From contig NC_047066.1 of assembly GCF_902459465.1 (NCBI RefSeq), positions 3,472,001 through 3,536,000 of the forward strand: DNA of 64,000 nucleotides, written 5' to 3'. Both the position numbers and the translations under genes were made by a program. Under the pieces are notes generated by a model. It was not told the DNA's origin. It made no database searches and saw nothing but the letters and a program-made list of their open reading frames with translations. Positions within the stretch are counted from its first letter, which is position 1; every line of letters starts with the position of its first letter. Of this stretch, positions 21,670 to 32,440 are shown piece by piece. Source of the stretch: Asterias rubens. Lineage: Eukaryota > Echinodermata > Asteroidea > Forcipulatida > Asteriidae.

Positions 21670-21724
21670 CCGGACCCTAAATTCGACAGAGCCTAGTTGG
21701 AGATTTTCGGGTCTGCGAACCAGA

Positions 21725-22204
21725 CTACACGGCCGGCGGCACAAGAAAAACTACATCACAAGAGGGCGCAATTCACTAATCTTCCAAAGCAAAACTTGAC
21801 AACCAATCAAATAAATTTTCGGACTTAACTAAACTTCAGATTTCTTTTCGTTTGGAATTAATGCTAATTACCCCAGAAAGTAACTCCCCGATCGCTTTTG
21901 AATGGCCAGTTTTCAGGATTCATCCACTTATCCTCGTGTACCCTATATTCACGCACTGAAGACTTGAGATAGAACAGAACCAAGAACAACTTTGAGCTTT
22001 ATTTTTATTTGTCCATGTCATAGCCCACCTGAGAGGAGAATTTCAAGCCCGTGTAGAACGCCATCAAAGCACAACGGAGGTCGTCGTATGCAAACGACGT
22101 ACGGCAGGGAAACTAGAAGGCCAAAACTGCCAGTTATAACCATTAATTACCCCATCTATGGTTTGATTGTGCAAGCAGCATCACGCAGTGTGCCCTCTAG
22201 TTAA
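21725..22204. other. No gene recognised
   Basis: Begins at the right edge of duplication copy A. Short ORFs only, no motif. Confidence 0.5.
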
Positions 22205-22500
22205 TAGACCTTTCTTTTGCAACGTCACAGCCCGAGTTTTTGCCAACCCAGATTGGAAAACTATGGAAAGCCATAAGTGAAAATCAAGAAAAGATCACTA
22301 TTTTTTGTAACAATGTAACCAAATTTGTCGATTTTGTTTAAAACAAAACAACTAATAATGAGAAGTACTTTATTTAATTGAAAGTTTGCAGAAAATTTTG
22401 AATTTTGTTAAAACATCTGTTTTTACGATTTAATGTTTTACTAACATTCGGCCGACCATGCCAACCAAGGCTGTTTGTTGATCAACAAAAGAAAGGTCTG
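22205..22500. mobile_element. MITE with TAGACCTTTCTTTTG termini (second copy)
   Basis: TAGACCTTTCTTTTGCAACG at the left and CAACAAAAGAAAGGTCTG at the right are inverted. Interior blocks match 3640-3950 in reverse orientation. Confidence 0.85.
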
Positions 22501-22927
22501 TAACTCTATGAACCAAACCGAGTGAAGAACAAAATAGTCTGGTTCCTATTTGCATAAAGATTATTAGCATTCATTAGTGTTATTCGATGCAAAAAACATG
22601 ACCAAGATGGGGGCAGCATTGAAAGTCTATTTCATTGAGCCTCAAGCATTCTTGAAACCATCTCAACTCATTAGGAGTATGGCTGCACTTAAAATTCCCT
22701 TCCCCTATACAGGTACCCATTTACTACTGGAGTGGGTAACAGACCTGACCGATGCTTCGTTTTTAAAAGGGGGGGGGGGGCACCAAGACATGTATATGAA
22801 CCAGGCTTTATAGTCATGCTGTTTTCAGCTGCAACACAGATTCAATGCTAAAGGGTCTATAGTTAATTTTTGTCCTGATAGACACATTTCTTTTGATTTA
22901 AATAGAATGGGTTTGAACAAAGGAAAT
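22501..22927. other. No gene recognised
   Basis: Includes a G run at 22771-22780. The short ORF at 22577-22813 shows no motif. Confidence 0.5.
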
Positions 22928-23003
22928 TTACTAGAGCAGGACTTGAACCTGCAACCTCTGGATTAATATGCTGGTGCTCTACCAAACTAGCTATTAGCCC
23001 TGC
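22928..23003 (-). ncRNA. tRNA-derived SINE head or tRNA pseudogene
   Basis: The reverse complement contains an A-box-like TAGCTAGTTTGG and a B-box-like GGTTCAAGTCC at tRNA spacing, with a GCAGG...CCTGC T-arm. The acceptor and anticodon stems do not pair properly, so it is not a functional tRNA. Confidence 0.55.
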
Positions 23004-23007
23004 AGCA

Positions 23008-23140
23008 GATTTCATGAAACACTAGGATTAATCCTATCTTGAGAACTTAGGATGGGTTCAATGCGTCCTAACGTCTATGGATACGGAACTTAACTTGTCT
23101 TAAGACCTAAGATTGGGAAAAGTTTTGTGAAATCGACAGC
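23008..23140. mobile_element. Fold-back MITE related to 17217-17385
   Basis: GATTTCATGAAACACTAGGA and the right part AAAGTTTTGTGAAATCG are inverted; shares TTAGGATGGGTTCAATGCGT-like blocks with the copies at 17217 and 42206. Confidence 0.7.
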
Positions 23141-23478
23141 TGATGTTGGCAGTCTCCCTATTTTGTTCAGGGGCGCTGTTGTGGTAGTACTAAGTCTGTA
23201 GCGCATGCGCGCTGCGGGTATGTCAGAGGTCATACGAAATACACTTCTATCATGGCAACGTCCACAGTAAGCTTGTGTCCTCATCTTCTAGCTAGAAGTC
23301 TTTTATTATTTTAATGAGAAATTACCTCTTTCTCAAAAACTACAATACTTCAGAGGGAGTCATTTCCCACAATGTTTTATACTATCAACAGCTCTCCAAT
23401 GCTCGTTACCAAGTCAGTTTTTAAGTTAATATTTGTTTTGAGTAATTACCAAATGTGTACCTTCTCCTTAAGAAGTTT
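23141..23478. other. MRM3-like gene 3' flank
   Basis: Probable 3' UTR and downstream DNA. Part of a GGCAGTGGACACT-family fragment (about 23325-23470: CTCAAAAACTACAATACTTC, CACAATGTTTTATACTATCA) is recognisable. Confidence 0.5.
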
Positions 23479-23966
23479 TCAATTGTGAGTTAAATTCTGC
23501 CGCAATGCCTCAAACATTATAACACTAGCAGAGACTGCTGCATTTAAGCTGTCCACCGCCTCTGCCATGGGTATGTGGACTTTACAGCCTGATGTTTTAT
23601 CACAGATCTCCAGGGCTTGATAGCTTAAGCCTTCGGTTTCGCCACCGATAACCAACGCTGATTTGGTTCGCCAGTTAACATCGTGGTAGACTTCAGATTC
23701 TAAAACAGGTAAGTCTGTATATTCCTCTTGGCTTTCCTCCATCAGTTTCCTTTGGAATGGTGCACCATGGTTCCGCTTTCTTTTTGAGGGACTCATCTCC
23801 GATTGATCGATGCTTGTTGAGGTGTTGTTATCTGCAACATGCACTGTGACGTCTTCATCCAGATAGTTGGCCATTTCCTTCCATGGAATATTCGCGATGA
23901 TCGGCATGTGGAAATGAGCACCTGCCCCTGATCGAAGAACCTTTGGCTCCCAAAGGTCAACACATC
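23479..23966 (-). CDS. MRM3: MRM3-like mitochondrial rRNA 2'-O-methyltransferase, exon 4
   Basis: Last exon, after an AG acceptor at 23968-23967; starts in phase with exon 3 so that the junction reads LLTKGCVDLWEPKVLRSGAGAHFHMPI. It carries the C-terminal SPOUT knot: motif II ALVIGGETEGLS and motif III HIPMAEAVDSLNAAVSASVIMFEA, which bind S-adenosylmethionine. Between the halves is a family-typical variable insert (about residues 320-360, Ser/Lys/Glu-rich). Together, exons 43303-43727, 26238-26479, 24736-24897 and this one total 1317 nt, a 438-residue protein, close to the roughly 420 residues of vertebrate MRM3. The enzyme family methylates a guanosine ribose in the A-loop of mitochondrial large-subunit rRNA. 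The frame is intact. Confidence 0.88.
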
Positions 23967-24735
23967 CTATTAGAGAGAAAAGATAGAAGAAACTCAAAGT
24001 TTAGAAAATAAAAAAAAGTTAAACTTTATACTTGTGAAATTATAGAGAGAGGATTGACGTTAAACACCTTGGGATAATCTTTTGAAATAAGTTCAGCTCG
24101 GTTCATACTTACTGCGAATGTGAAGCGAATATTGACGCCACAACTCTGTTTTCAATGCAAATAATTTGCAAGAGTTGAGCACAGCTCAACCATGGCAAAT
24201 TATTTGTTGCGAATTTGTAAAGCTTCGCATCTGGGTTTGCATTCGCAGGAAGTAATGAACCATGGCTTTATTGTGGTGGTAAAACAGTTTTGGGTTTGTT
24301 AATTAGAATAATTTTTAGTCCTGAAAAGTGCAGTGTGAATGCTCCAACAAATTCTGAAAATCTGTGTGAATCTCCAGGTTAAATTGAACACAGAGCTTAT
24401 ATAGATTAAAGTGTATTGTAAAAGGGACTTTTTTGGCATCCTGCTTTTAAAAGTTTGGGCTCAACTTCATAGAGCTGCTTTTACAGCCGAATTACAACAG
24501 AATAGGCGCTCTCAGACTGTAACTTTTGTAGCGCCGTAGTTTTAAGTTTCTTTAGAGGTTGATTAAAACGGCTCCTTTAAAGGTCATATTGTCCGTTGTG
24601 GATATGTAGTGGTAATGTGTTCCAGTCTTTAATAACTGTTTTGGTTATGAATGAATGATATACCCCCGGACGTGATACAAATATGTGTGAGAGCACCCTC
24701 ACGCGGTGAAAAATACGGCGCAAACGATGACAAAC

Positions 24736-24897
24736 CTTTTGTGAGGAGAATCCTCTGGCACTGTGCGGCCACAGCTGAACGAAGGATGGTTCCAAGGTTG
24801 CCTGGTTCCCTGATGTTATCACAGATCAGCGTAAGAGGCAGCACCGTTGACTGTGAATGGAGTGTGTAATTCTCATGAGTTGGCTTCTTAAATACAC
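24736..24897 (-). CDS. MRM3: MRM3-like methyltransferase, exon 3
   Basis: A 162-nt exon with AG acceptor at 24899-24898 (pyrimidine-rich TCTTTCCTCTTCCAACAG upstream) and GTTTGT donor at 24735. Encodes GVFKKPTHENYTLHSQSTVLPLTLICDNIREPGNLGTILRSAVAAQCQRILLTKG (SPOUT motif I with Asn/Arg: DNIREPGNLGTILR). Phase matches both neighbours. The ORF continues past the donor for about 28 codons but this is intron. Confidence 0.88.
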
Positions 24898-25158
24898 CTT
24901 GTTGGAAGAGGAAAGACACAGATTACACAAATTGGAAATTTTAATAGATAGGCATGTGGTGCTTTACCTGGCTGGCCAAGATTTTTAACAGTGTTGTCTT
25001 TATTGTATATTTGCTTGTGGTAATGGTTCTGTGTTGTTGTTGTATGCAAGGGCCTTTACTTAAATCTGGCTGTTTTTCTATTTTTAATAATGCTCTTAAT
25101 CATTTAGTTAATAACAAATATAAAAAATTAAATGTTTGTTTGTAGCTGCTGGGCACCT

Positions 25159-25532
25159 CTTAAAGCCATATACACTTTCGGAACAGGAAAAAAAAGAAAA
25201 AAAGTTCACAGATTTACAAATAACTTACAGGGTTTACAGAAGGTAATGGTGAAAGATTTCTCTTAAAATAGTATTCCATGAAATGCTTTACTTTTTGAGA
25301 AAACATTAAAACAATTATCAATATCGATATCGAGAATTACGGATTTATTTTAAACACACGTCATGACACGGGAAAACATGTGGAAACAAGGGTGGGTTTT
25401 CCCGTTACTTTCTTCCGACTCCGATGACCGATTGAGCCTAGCAGAGAGTCGTTATTTTATGTAAAAGTTGTGATACACGAAGTGTGGGCCTTTGAACAAC
25501 ACTGTTTACCGAAAGTGTCCAATGGCTTTAAA
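25159..25532. mobile_element. MITE within MRM3-like intron 2
   Basis: AAAGCCATATACACTTTCGG at the left and CCGAAAGTGTCCAATGGCTTT at the right are inverted ends. Interior CACAGATTTACAAATAACTT resembles the 5970-6365 family. Confidence 0.75.
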
Positions 25533-26138
25533 AACAGTGTTTCACTGAGAGGTCTCCCCAGGGTAAAGAAGAAATAAATAAATAAACAAATAAATAAGAA
25601 AGGTGTGAATAGTTGTTTACACCTTTAAACAATAATTAACTACAAAAAAGGGCATTGAAAAACCACTTCACAAAAGATCAAGTACAACAATCTTCAATGC
25701 GCTGCATCAATGTGAGAGTTACAAATATATGTTCTTTCACAAAAAAAGCTCGTCACATGTGTTTGGATCAATGGGAGTTAAAATGTTCCTTGAGTCGAAC
25801 ATGGCACAACGCAGATTATCTGAGGTTCAGTGATTCACGGTGAGGGCCTACTCATATTTCTCACAAGAAAATCTTCAAACCTCAAATCCTGGTGCTTATT
25901 ATGAGAAACTTTTTATGTTTAATTTTTGTTTGGGGGTCAAGTCAAGGTTTTGTTGCAGAAACGATATTTCAAAAGGAGCTCATATCGATGTGCTGGGAGT
26001 CATATTCGAGTCAAGCTTTTTTTCCAGATTAAAAACTGAGCAAACTGTTTGAAATGTTTGTAAACCTTTAGTTTTCCTTAGAATCATACACTCACAAAGA
26101 GTGTTACCACAACCCTTTCTCATTGTACACATGCACCT

Positions 26139-26279
26139 CATTCTTACCTATAACGCCCTGTGGTGTTACAACATCCGACCACATGGTGACCGGGTACACA
26201 TGCACCTCCACTATGCAAGCCATCAAATCATTCTTACCTATAACGCCCTGTGGTGTTACAACATCCGACCACATGGTGA
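26139..26279. repeat. 51-bp direct repeat carrying a duplicated splice donor
   Basis: CATTCTTACCTATAACGCCC... is identical at 26139-26189 and 26229-26279, exactly 90 bp apart; TACACATGCACCTC also occurs twice (26126, 26192). On the minus strand each copy ends with exon sequence followed by GTAAGAATG. Confidence 0.92.
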
Positions 26280-26479
26280 TCTCTCTGTAGGGGACTTTGA
26301 CCACAACAGCTCTTGTCTTGTGCAAAGGGATACCCTCCAAACTCTGGAGTTGACTGAAGAACAGTGTGTGGGCTTGGACCCCCGAGTTTATAGCATCACT
26401 GATCAGACGGAGTCCTTCAATCATTACTCTGCCGGATTGCTCTCTGTATTTGCGAGACTTGACGAGCATCATCAGCCGT
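26238..26479 (-). CDS. MRM3: MRM3-like methyltransferase, exon 2
   Basis: AG acceptor at 26481-26480, then GRLMMLVKSRKYREQSGRVMIEGLRLISDAINSGVQ...WSDVVTPQGVIG, the substrate-RNA-binding (SpoU N-terminal-like) domain. Donor ATAG|GTAAG at 26237. The first two bases of the initial Gly codon come from exon 1. A 51-bp direct repeat duplicates the end of this exon with its donor 90 bp further on (26147), giving a second in-frame donor; the longer form (26148-26479) would add 30 residues. I call the proximal donor because it gives the family-standard length. Confidence 0.85.
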
Positions 26480-26924
26480 CTATCAAACACAAATCAAGAA
26501 AAAGGGATATTTGGAGTCAAATAAGAAACGAAGGATTGTGCGTTGTGCTGAAAACGACGACCCTTGGCTGAAAACTACAATCGTTGCAGAACCATCTGTA
26601 GTTGAGAATGAAAACTCTCTAAAATTCCTGAGTCCCGCTCCAGGGTGTCCATAAATGTTGCGTTGGGATGCCCTCTTGAACTTTAACCATGTTGAGGCTC
26701 CCACAGCTTCTATTTGTATTAGAATTTTAGTGGGTTTTTTTCTGTCTAAGTATATGGACTAGTTGTGCCTGAGGAGGGCTGGGCTTGGAGTTGGAGTCTG
26801 ACCATGATCAGGATGAGGGAAGTGTGGAAGAGGAATCACTGAAAAAGACCTAAGGCATGATGTAGAGTCAGAATGAATAGTAGAGACAGAAATAAGCAGG
26901 CAGAATGACAAGAGTGATTAACAT
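26480..26924. other. MRM3-like intron 1, proximal part
   Basis: Pyrimidine-rich acceptor tract next to exon 2; otherwise no gene signal. Intron 1 runs from 26480 to 43302 if exon 1 copy B is used. Confidence 0.55.
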
Positions 26925-27260
26925 GACTGGTATGAGCTGATTATTTTATTTCATCACAGGGTGGCTGTGAAATAGCCTGAATTACAAACAGCAAAATGAA
27001 TTTGATTCTGGCTGATGAGACTGCAATAATGGTAAACTGTTCAAGCCTGGAATTTTATCTTAGAAAGGATAAGGCAATTTTCATTTAGCAAAGGGCAATT
27101 CCATTGAAAAATGTTAAGGTCAGTGGGAAATTTTTGAAGGGGCACCAAGGCCAAGACCAGGGGCAACGGAGGTCATGGCCTCTGTAGGCTGCGTGTAATT
27201 CCGGGCCTGGTATTCATTGGACCTACACTACCAGATTAATCTGAGTACTAAAAGATTGAA
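26925..27260 (-). mobile_element. hAT-like MITE, inverted copy of 16560-16870
   Basis: Reverse complement of the segment at 16560-16870/41530-41840, including GGGGCACCAAGGCCAAGACC and ends AAGCCTGGAATTTTATC / GTAATTCCGGGCCTGG. Confidence 0.85.
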
Positions 27261-28257
27261 TGTTTGTTTTAAATGGACAACGGCACTCCTATTGTGAAGA
27301 TAAGCTGGAGGTCTCCTATCTTTTTCCACTGATCAGACAGGGGCATTGTCATGGTATTCTTTTTTTACTCTGCGGTTTTGCGGGTCGTTCGAACTCCAAC
27401 TGGGAATAGTTCATTATATAATTATTTATTAAAACTACCAGGGAGCAGCCTTAATTAAAATTCTGGTAAGAACAATGACAGATTTTGTTTTAAATGAACA
27501 AGGGCACTCCTATTGTGAAGATAACCTGGTTTCATAAAGCATTCATGGCATGGTATAATTAAATCACCCAGTAGCTCCTTTAGTAAAAATACCATCACTT
27601 GACAACTTCAAGAGGGAACTTGCTTACATAGACTTACATTTGGTTTAATTTAAACACAAGCATTTATTCATTTTCACTTTGTATTTCTTTTTGTGTAGAC
27701 GGCTAAATCCATATTATTATTATTAAAAAAATTCTGTTTAAAGTCACCTGGAAATATATATATATATTTTGTCTTAAAACATTAGCGTATATGATAGTAA
27801 ACAATAAAATTATTTTTTTAGTAATTGTTTGGAACGATTTATATGTTAAAAAAATATACAAAGTTGTTTGGGGGGTGACTCCGCCTACCCCTTTTGTGAC
27901 GTCAATCGAGGCAGACTGTGCCTCGATCGAACATTGAACACACGTACGTGCAAGTACATGCAAGTCTTAGTCCTGAGTTTGTATGTTTCGAAAAAAGGTT
28001 TATTTCTTGCATTTTTAACGTGTACCTTCCCTTTATAAAAGGCATCTAAAGCACTATAGGCAGAACATGTACAGTTCTCACTTGTCATAAAATGGTTCAA
28101 ATGAAGTAAAGTCAATATAATTTAAAGGTAATTCCGTGGTTGGTGCTGGCACATATGATTCCCCATACACCACTGGCAGAATTTTATTTACTTCCGACCA
28201 CCACACATTTTCATTTTATTGTTCAAATATTGTAATGTTAATTTGCAATTTCCCTTT
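27261..28257. other. Intronic AT-rich DNA
   Basis: The short block CACTCCTATTGTGAAGATAA occurs at about 27280 and 27505 (direct) and inverted at 8160. Several TATA runs. No coding signal. Confidence 0.45.
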
Positions 28258-29085
28258 AAAGGCAGTGGACACTATTGGTAATTACTCAAAATAGTTATTA
28301 TCATAAAACTTTTCTTGATTACAAGTAATGGGGAGAGGTTGATAGTATACAAATATTGAGTGCCTCAGAGTGGAATGGGAGGAATATTATCGCTCGGTAA
28401 ATTTTGGACTGTTTCATTTCACGAGGCGAAGCAAAGTGAAATGGAAGAGTCCAAATTTTACCGAGCAATAATATTCCTTCCATTCCACAAATTAAAGCCA
28501 CTCAATATTTGTTTTATATAACTTACATATAGATCCTTGTCATTTGATGTATTTTAAAAGTATAACATGAAAAATCACACAAATTACTGACAACCAAAAA
28601 TCATATAGCGCCGCGTAGCGGCAACAATGCACAAATCGGATCACGACCTTTTGCACAGGTGCTCCTTTGTTGATCCTAACTGTTGAATGGGAATTGCTAT
28701 TCCCCATGGGCATGATCGCCGGTGCGGATCATGGAGTAATAGTGAATGTCACGTGAAGTAAGTTCCACCAATCAAATGACAAGGATCTGTATGTCAGTTA
28801 TATAATATAAAACATTGTGAGGAACAGCCCCTCTGAAGTGACGTAGTTTTCAATTCGAGACCTCAGGTTTAGAATTTGAGGTCTCGAAATCAAGCATCTG
28901 AAAGCACACAACTTCGTGTGACCATGGTGCGACAAGGGTGTTTTTTCTTTCATTAATATATCGCAACTTCGACGACCGATTGAGCTCAAATTTTCACAGG
29001 TTTGTAATTTTATGCATATGTTAAATACACCAACTGTGAAGACTAGTCTTTGACAATTACCAATAGTGTTCAGTGTCTTTAAAGG
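28258..29085 (+). mobile_element. GGCAGTGGACACT MITE split by a nested insertion
   Basis: The left half ends at GATAGTATA (28349), the right half resumes at about 28804 with ATAAAACATTGTGAGG. The intact members read GATAGTATAAAACATTGTGA across this point, so about 450 bp was inserted. Confidence 0.85.
28350..28803. mobile_element. Nested insertion of two palindromic elements
   Basis: First palindrome 28350-28512 (CAAATATTGAGTG... with inverted CACTCAATATTTG and GGTAAATTTTGGACT / AGTCCAAATTTTACC). Second 28515-28803 (TTATATAACTTACATATAGA and GATCCTTGTCATTTGAT mirrored by ATCAAATGACAAGGATCTGT, TCAGTTATATAA). The second shares ends with the insertion at 40156-40672. Confidence 0.8.
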
Positions 29086-29544
29086 AATTTGAATATAAAA
29101 ACCAGTAAAAAAAAACATGGTATCCAAAGCCATAAATTTTGAACGCTTCTTTGGTTTGAGGCTATTTGTATGATCTGTGGAAAACATTTTTCTGTCAATA
29201 TATAAATCCTTGGCAGAACCCTGGTAGTTTATCAGACCCAAAGTCAACATTTGATCACAATTTGTTTTTGTTTAAATATTACACAGCAAGGTGTTGCCAT
29301 TCACTTGTTTAAACACAGGACAGATGGACCTGTCAGAACATGAGTTTACTTGCCCGACAATAAAATCACTGGACTTGGGCCTCTGGTCCAGTGTACAATT
29401 TGAACCCCGAATGGTCAGTGTTCTTCCCCTTAGCAATGTTCCGATGGCCAAATGCCAGTTAAAACACCTACAGAAAAGTCAAAATTCCCTCCCGAGTAGT
29501 CGGATCGGCTAGTTCAGTGTTAGAAAGCATCCATATTTCATTTG
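29086..29544. other. No gene recognised
   Basis: CACTGGACTTGGGCC...GGTCCAGTGTAC at 29370-29396 is a short imperfect hairpin. No coding signal. Confidence 0.45.
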
Positions 29545-29815
29545 AAATAATGACTGGTGAAAAAGCTGATGAATTAGTGAACTGACAAATTAATTGGTCC
29601 TGCTAGCAAATAAATAAAAATAAAAATAAAAAAGTTAGAAAAACCCTGGCAGTAATTATTTTCTTATTTTAAAAGGTTTATCAAGTTTAGTTTGATTTCC
29701 ATGAGGTTTTAAGCTTGATCCAAAACCTGTATCAAAATACTACAGTGAAAAATGTGCTCTGCATGAGTGATGCAACAAGACCTTTAAATAACCTAAAGGG
29801 AAATTAATAATAGTG
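29545..29815 (-). repeat. Dispersed repeat, inverted partner of 7306-7590
   Basis: See 7306-7590 for the shared blocks; order and spacing are kept, with moderate divergence. Confidence 0.65.
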
Positions 29816-30142
29816 ACTTGGATGCAAGTTACAGGAAATTAAAAAAATTGCTTTCTAAAGATGTTCACACTTGACTGAAAATGGTGGAACAAAAACCTGT
29901 GGCTGCAGTGTTTTTTTAATTGAAAAGGCTGTGTGTATAGAAACAGTGATTTTGGTGCCTTTATGTTGGGAATAATGGTCAAGGATAGAATGCATTGCGG
30001 TAAGACTACATGTACATGTAAGAGCAACACATTGTACCTGTGCATCAATAGTAAGGGAATATTCGCTTAGCACAGTTTAACAACACTGCTAACCATAAGT
30101 AAAGCAAAATGCACACTAGTCACTGGCTATAGACCCATGGAA

Positions 30143-31078
30143 GTGTAATGGCCGAGCGGTTAAGAGCACCGAGTTCAAACTCTGGTGTTTCTGATCAGCA
30201 GAGTGTGGGTTTGAGTCTCAGTTGTGACACTTGTGTCCTTAAAAGCATGACAGTAATTACTTTGCCCTTGGGATGGGACTTATATTATAAGGCCATTGGT
30301 CATGTGTGTTTTTGAATGCACGTAGAATAACCCATTACACTTATCAAAAAGAGATTGTTCTCCCTGATGTTTCTGGTTTGATTACATATAGCATCTTGTA
30401 AACCATTACATGATGCTATGTCAAAGGAGTAGGTCTCATGCAAACGTAGTCCCACATACATTTCAGGAAATTACTAAGGGAATAAAACGGTAGTTCTTAA
30501 ACGGCTGTTTAAAACCGGCAGGCTCGTTGCCGTGTGATAAAGGCCTGAGTCGAAAGCGAGGGCCTTTATTGCAAGGCAACGACCCTGCAAGGTTTTAAAC
30601 GGCCGTTTAAGAACGAGTCACTACTCTTCCCATTCATAAATGCCTTTTCGGTTTAAAGGCGTAATAAAGTAAGAAACTCTGTAAAACTTATCCGCTTCCG
30701 ACCTGCTTGAGCTCTGTATGTTCGACGTCCGTGTATTGCATTGTTACGACTGAGACGCCCAGTTTCCGGATCCGTTCGTGCGCGTTGTAGTCTTGGTGCA
30801 AGACATTCTCGTTTTCCTTTCACACACAGCGCGGCCAACTCACCGACAGCGACCGCATCGCTCGTAACAAGAAACATCTTGCACCAAGACTAGCGCGTAG
30901 TATCTGAAAACAACCGTTATAAACAGAGCTACAGCTGGTCATTATCAACCGCCTAAACACCCCCACGTGACACCCTCTCCACCAATAGGAATAGCTAAAC
31001 TGTCTGATGTATTTATGAATGTATGTTAAAGCGCCTTGAGTGTCACTCGATGATGGATATGCGCACTAAATAAGAATT
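30143..31078 (+). mobile_element. tRNA-derived SINE split by a palindromic insertion
   Basis: Head at 30143-30225 has an A-box TGGCCGAGCGG and B-box-like GGGTTTGAGTC of a Ser/Leu-type tRNA, followed by the body CTTGGGATGGGACTTATATT. The 3' end (GCGCCTTGAGTGTCACTCGA...GCACTAAATAAG) is at 31032-31075. Between them a palindromic element (30478-30632) and about 300 bp of unassigned DNA intervene. Confidence 0.65.
30478..30632. mobile_element. Fold-back MITE, GTTCTTAAACGGC arms
   Basis: GTAGTTCTTAAACGGCTGTT pairs with AACGGCCGTTTAAGAACGAG; the inner arms GGCAACGA / TCGTTGCC and GATAAAGGCC / GGCCTTTATT complete it. Confidence 0.85.
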
Positions 31079-32082
31079 TAGTAAACTTTTGCGAAGTCTT
31101 TTTGGTCCAGCTGTGAACCAGTGATTCTAATTTAATCCAAACACTTCACCTTATCAAGCAAAACTAGGTTTAATAAAATTAAGTAATATTTTTCATGATT
31201 CTCCACCGTGTGAGACACACACATCAAAACTCGTTATTGGTGGTATGCATATTGCTCTGAACTGCAGTTTTGTGTCAAAATACACAAATCAGTAATTTAT
31301 ATTTGTGGAAATATCTTAGATGTAGGTTGTGTACAGATTATTATGAAGTATGAGAATACTTCAAGGTAATGGATTGTTTTTTGCTGACAAGACAGTTGCT
31401 GGCAGCGTACAAGCACTTTATGTAATCCACCTTTTTATCATAAACTGACAAACCTGTAGAAGATTGAGATCGATCGGCCATCTGGGTCACGAGGAAAACT
31501 GTAAACCTGATAACATATTTTTTCATGACACCATTTAAGAAAAATAAATAGAACGCTCACACTGAGCTATAAACTCCAAGTGAAAAAATATTTTTAGTTA
31601 TTTCTCATCAAAAATGATATTTCAGACAGGAATATTTCAAGGGATGTTTTCTACTATCATCATCATGAAACCGTGTAAGTTTTTTGTAAATCTGTGAATG
31701 TGATCTTCTCAATTTTTTTTTTTTACCAATGCTGTAATTGCCTTTAAAATATTGGAAAAATTAATCCTTGTTCAATATGCTCCAAAAACCTGAAGTCAAT
31801 CCTTACAGAGTCCTTATACTTAATTGCCTGCCATGTGTGAAGAAGCTACACTCACTTCAAAATCAATTACTTCTTTAAAGAATATCGGCTTTAATTAGTT
31901 ACCTGCTCAGACTAGATTCGTGTTTTAAGGTCGGTTTAGACTCCCTCACTCTCTTTAGTTCGTAATTCATATTGGATTTTACTTCTTTGAAGCTTATTGA
32001 CTTTACTTAGTTGCCTATTGGTCAACCATAGATTTAAGTCACACCCATCTTATCATGGCTGGATTCACAGATGTTTAGATTA
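31079..32082. other. No gene; repeat fragments
   Basis: 31640-31720 is a half-copy of the CACAGATTTAC fold-back family. From 31800 a diverged segment (TTAATTGCCTGCCATGTGTG, TCGGCTTTAATTAGTTACCT) recurs at about 32540-32660 and 32766-32900, suggesting an old roughly 230-bp tandem repeat. Confidence 0.45.
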
Positions 32083-32440
32083 AAGGCACTGGGCACTATT
32101 AACTAAACAAAATAATTGTTAGCATAAAAACTTACTCAGTAAAGAGCAATGAAGAGCTCTTGATAGTATAAAACATTGTGAAGTAATGTAGTTTTTGAGA
32201 AAGAAGTAATTTCTCACTAAAATATTTAAATTAAGAATGTGAGACCTCAGCTGAGCTATTGAAGTCGAGGCACCTGAAAGCACACAACTTGTGCGACAAG
32301 GGTGTTTTTTCTTCTGTTATTCACTGGCAACTTCCGACGACCAATTGAGTCAACATTTTCACAGGTTTGTTAATTTATGCGTATATGTTGACATACACCA
32401 AGTGAGAATACTGGTCTTTGACAATTACCGAAGGTGTTCA
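32083..32440 (+). mobile_element. MITE, GGCAGTGGACACT family, diverged copy
   Basis: Starts AAAGGCACTGGGCACTATTA and contains GTGCGACAAGGGTGTTTTTT and TTTCACAGGTTTGTTAATTT; ends TTGACAATTACCGAAGGTGT. Confidence 0.85.

Larger units (their letters stand above)
8918..21724 (+). repeat. Segmental duplication, copy A
   Basis: Matches 33800-44551 in the same orientation, nearly base for base over most of its length. It starts inside the FReD coding region (ATGAG.GAGTTTCTATCTGC) and ends at GAACCAGACTA. Relative to B it has an extra 0.65-kb tail/microsatellite, one satellite unit fewer, a 1.7-kb element at 17960-19651, an element at 21181-21669, and a deletion in the MITE at 16010. It lacks the insertion at 40156. 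Confidence 0.92.

Noticed and set aside
22928-23003. Functional tRNA gene
   Set aside because: A- and B-box-like words exist but acceptor and anticodon stems do not pair; better a SINE head or pseudogene.
24577-24735. Extension of exon 3 of the methyltransferase
   Set aside because: The frame runs on past the GTTTGT donor, but family alignment requires LLTKG to join directly to CVDLWEPK in exon 4.
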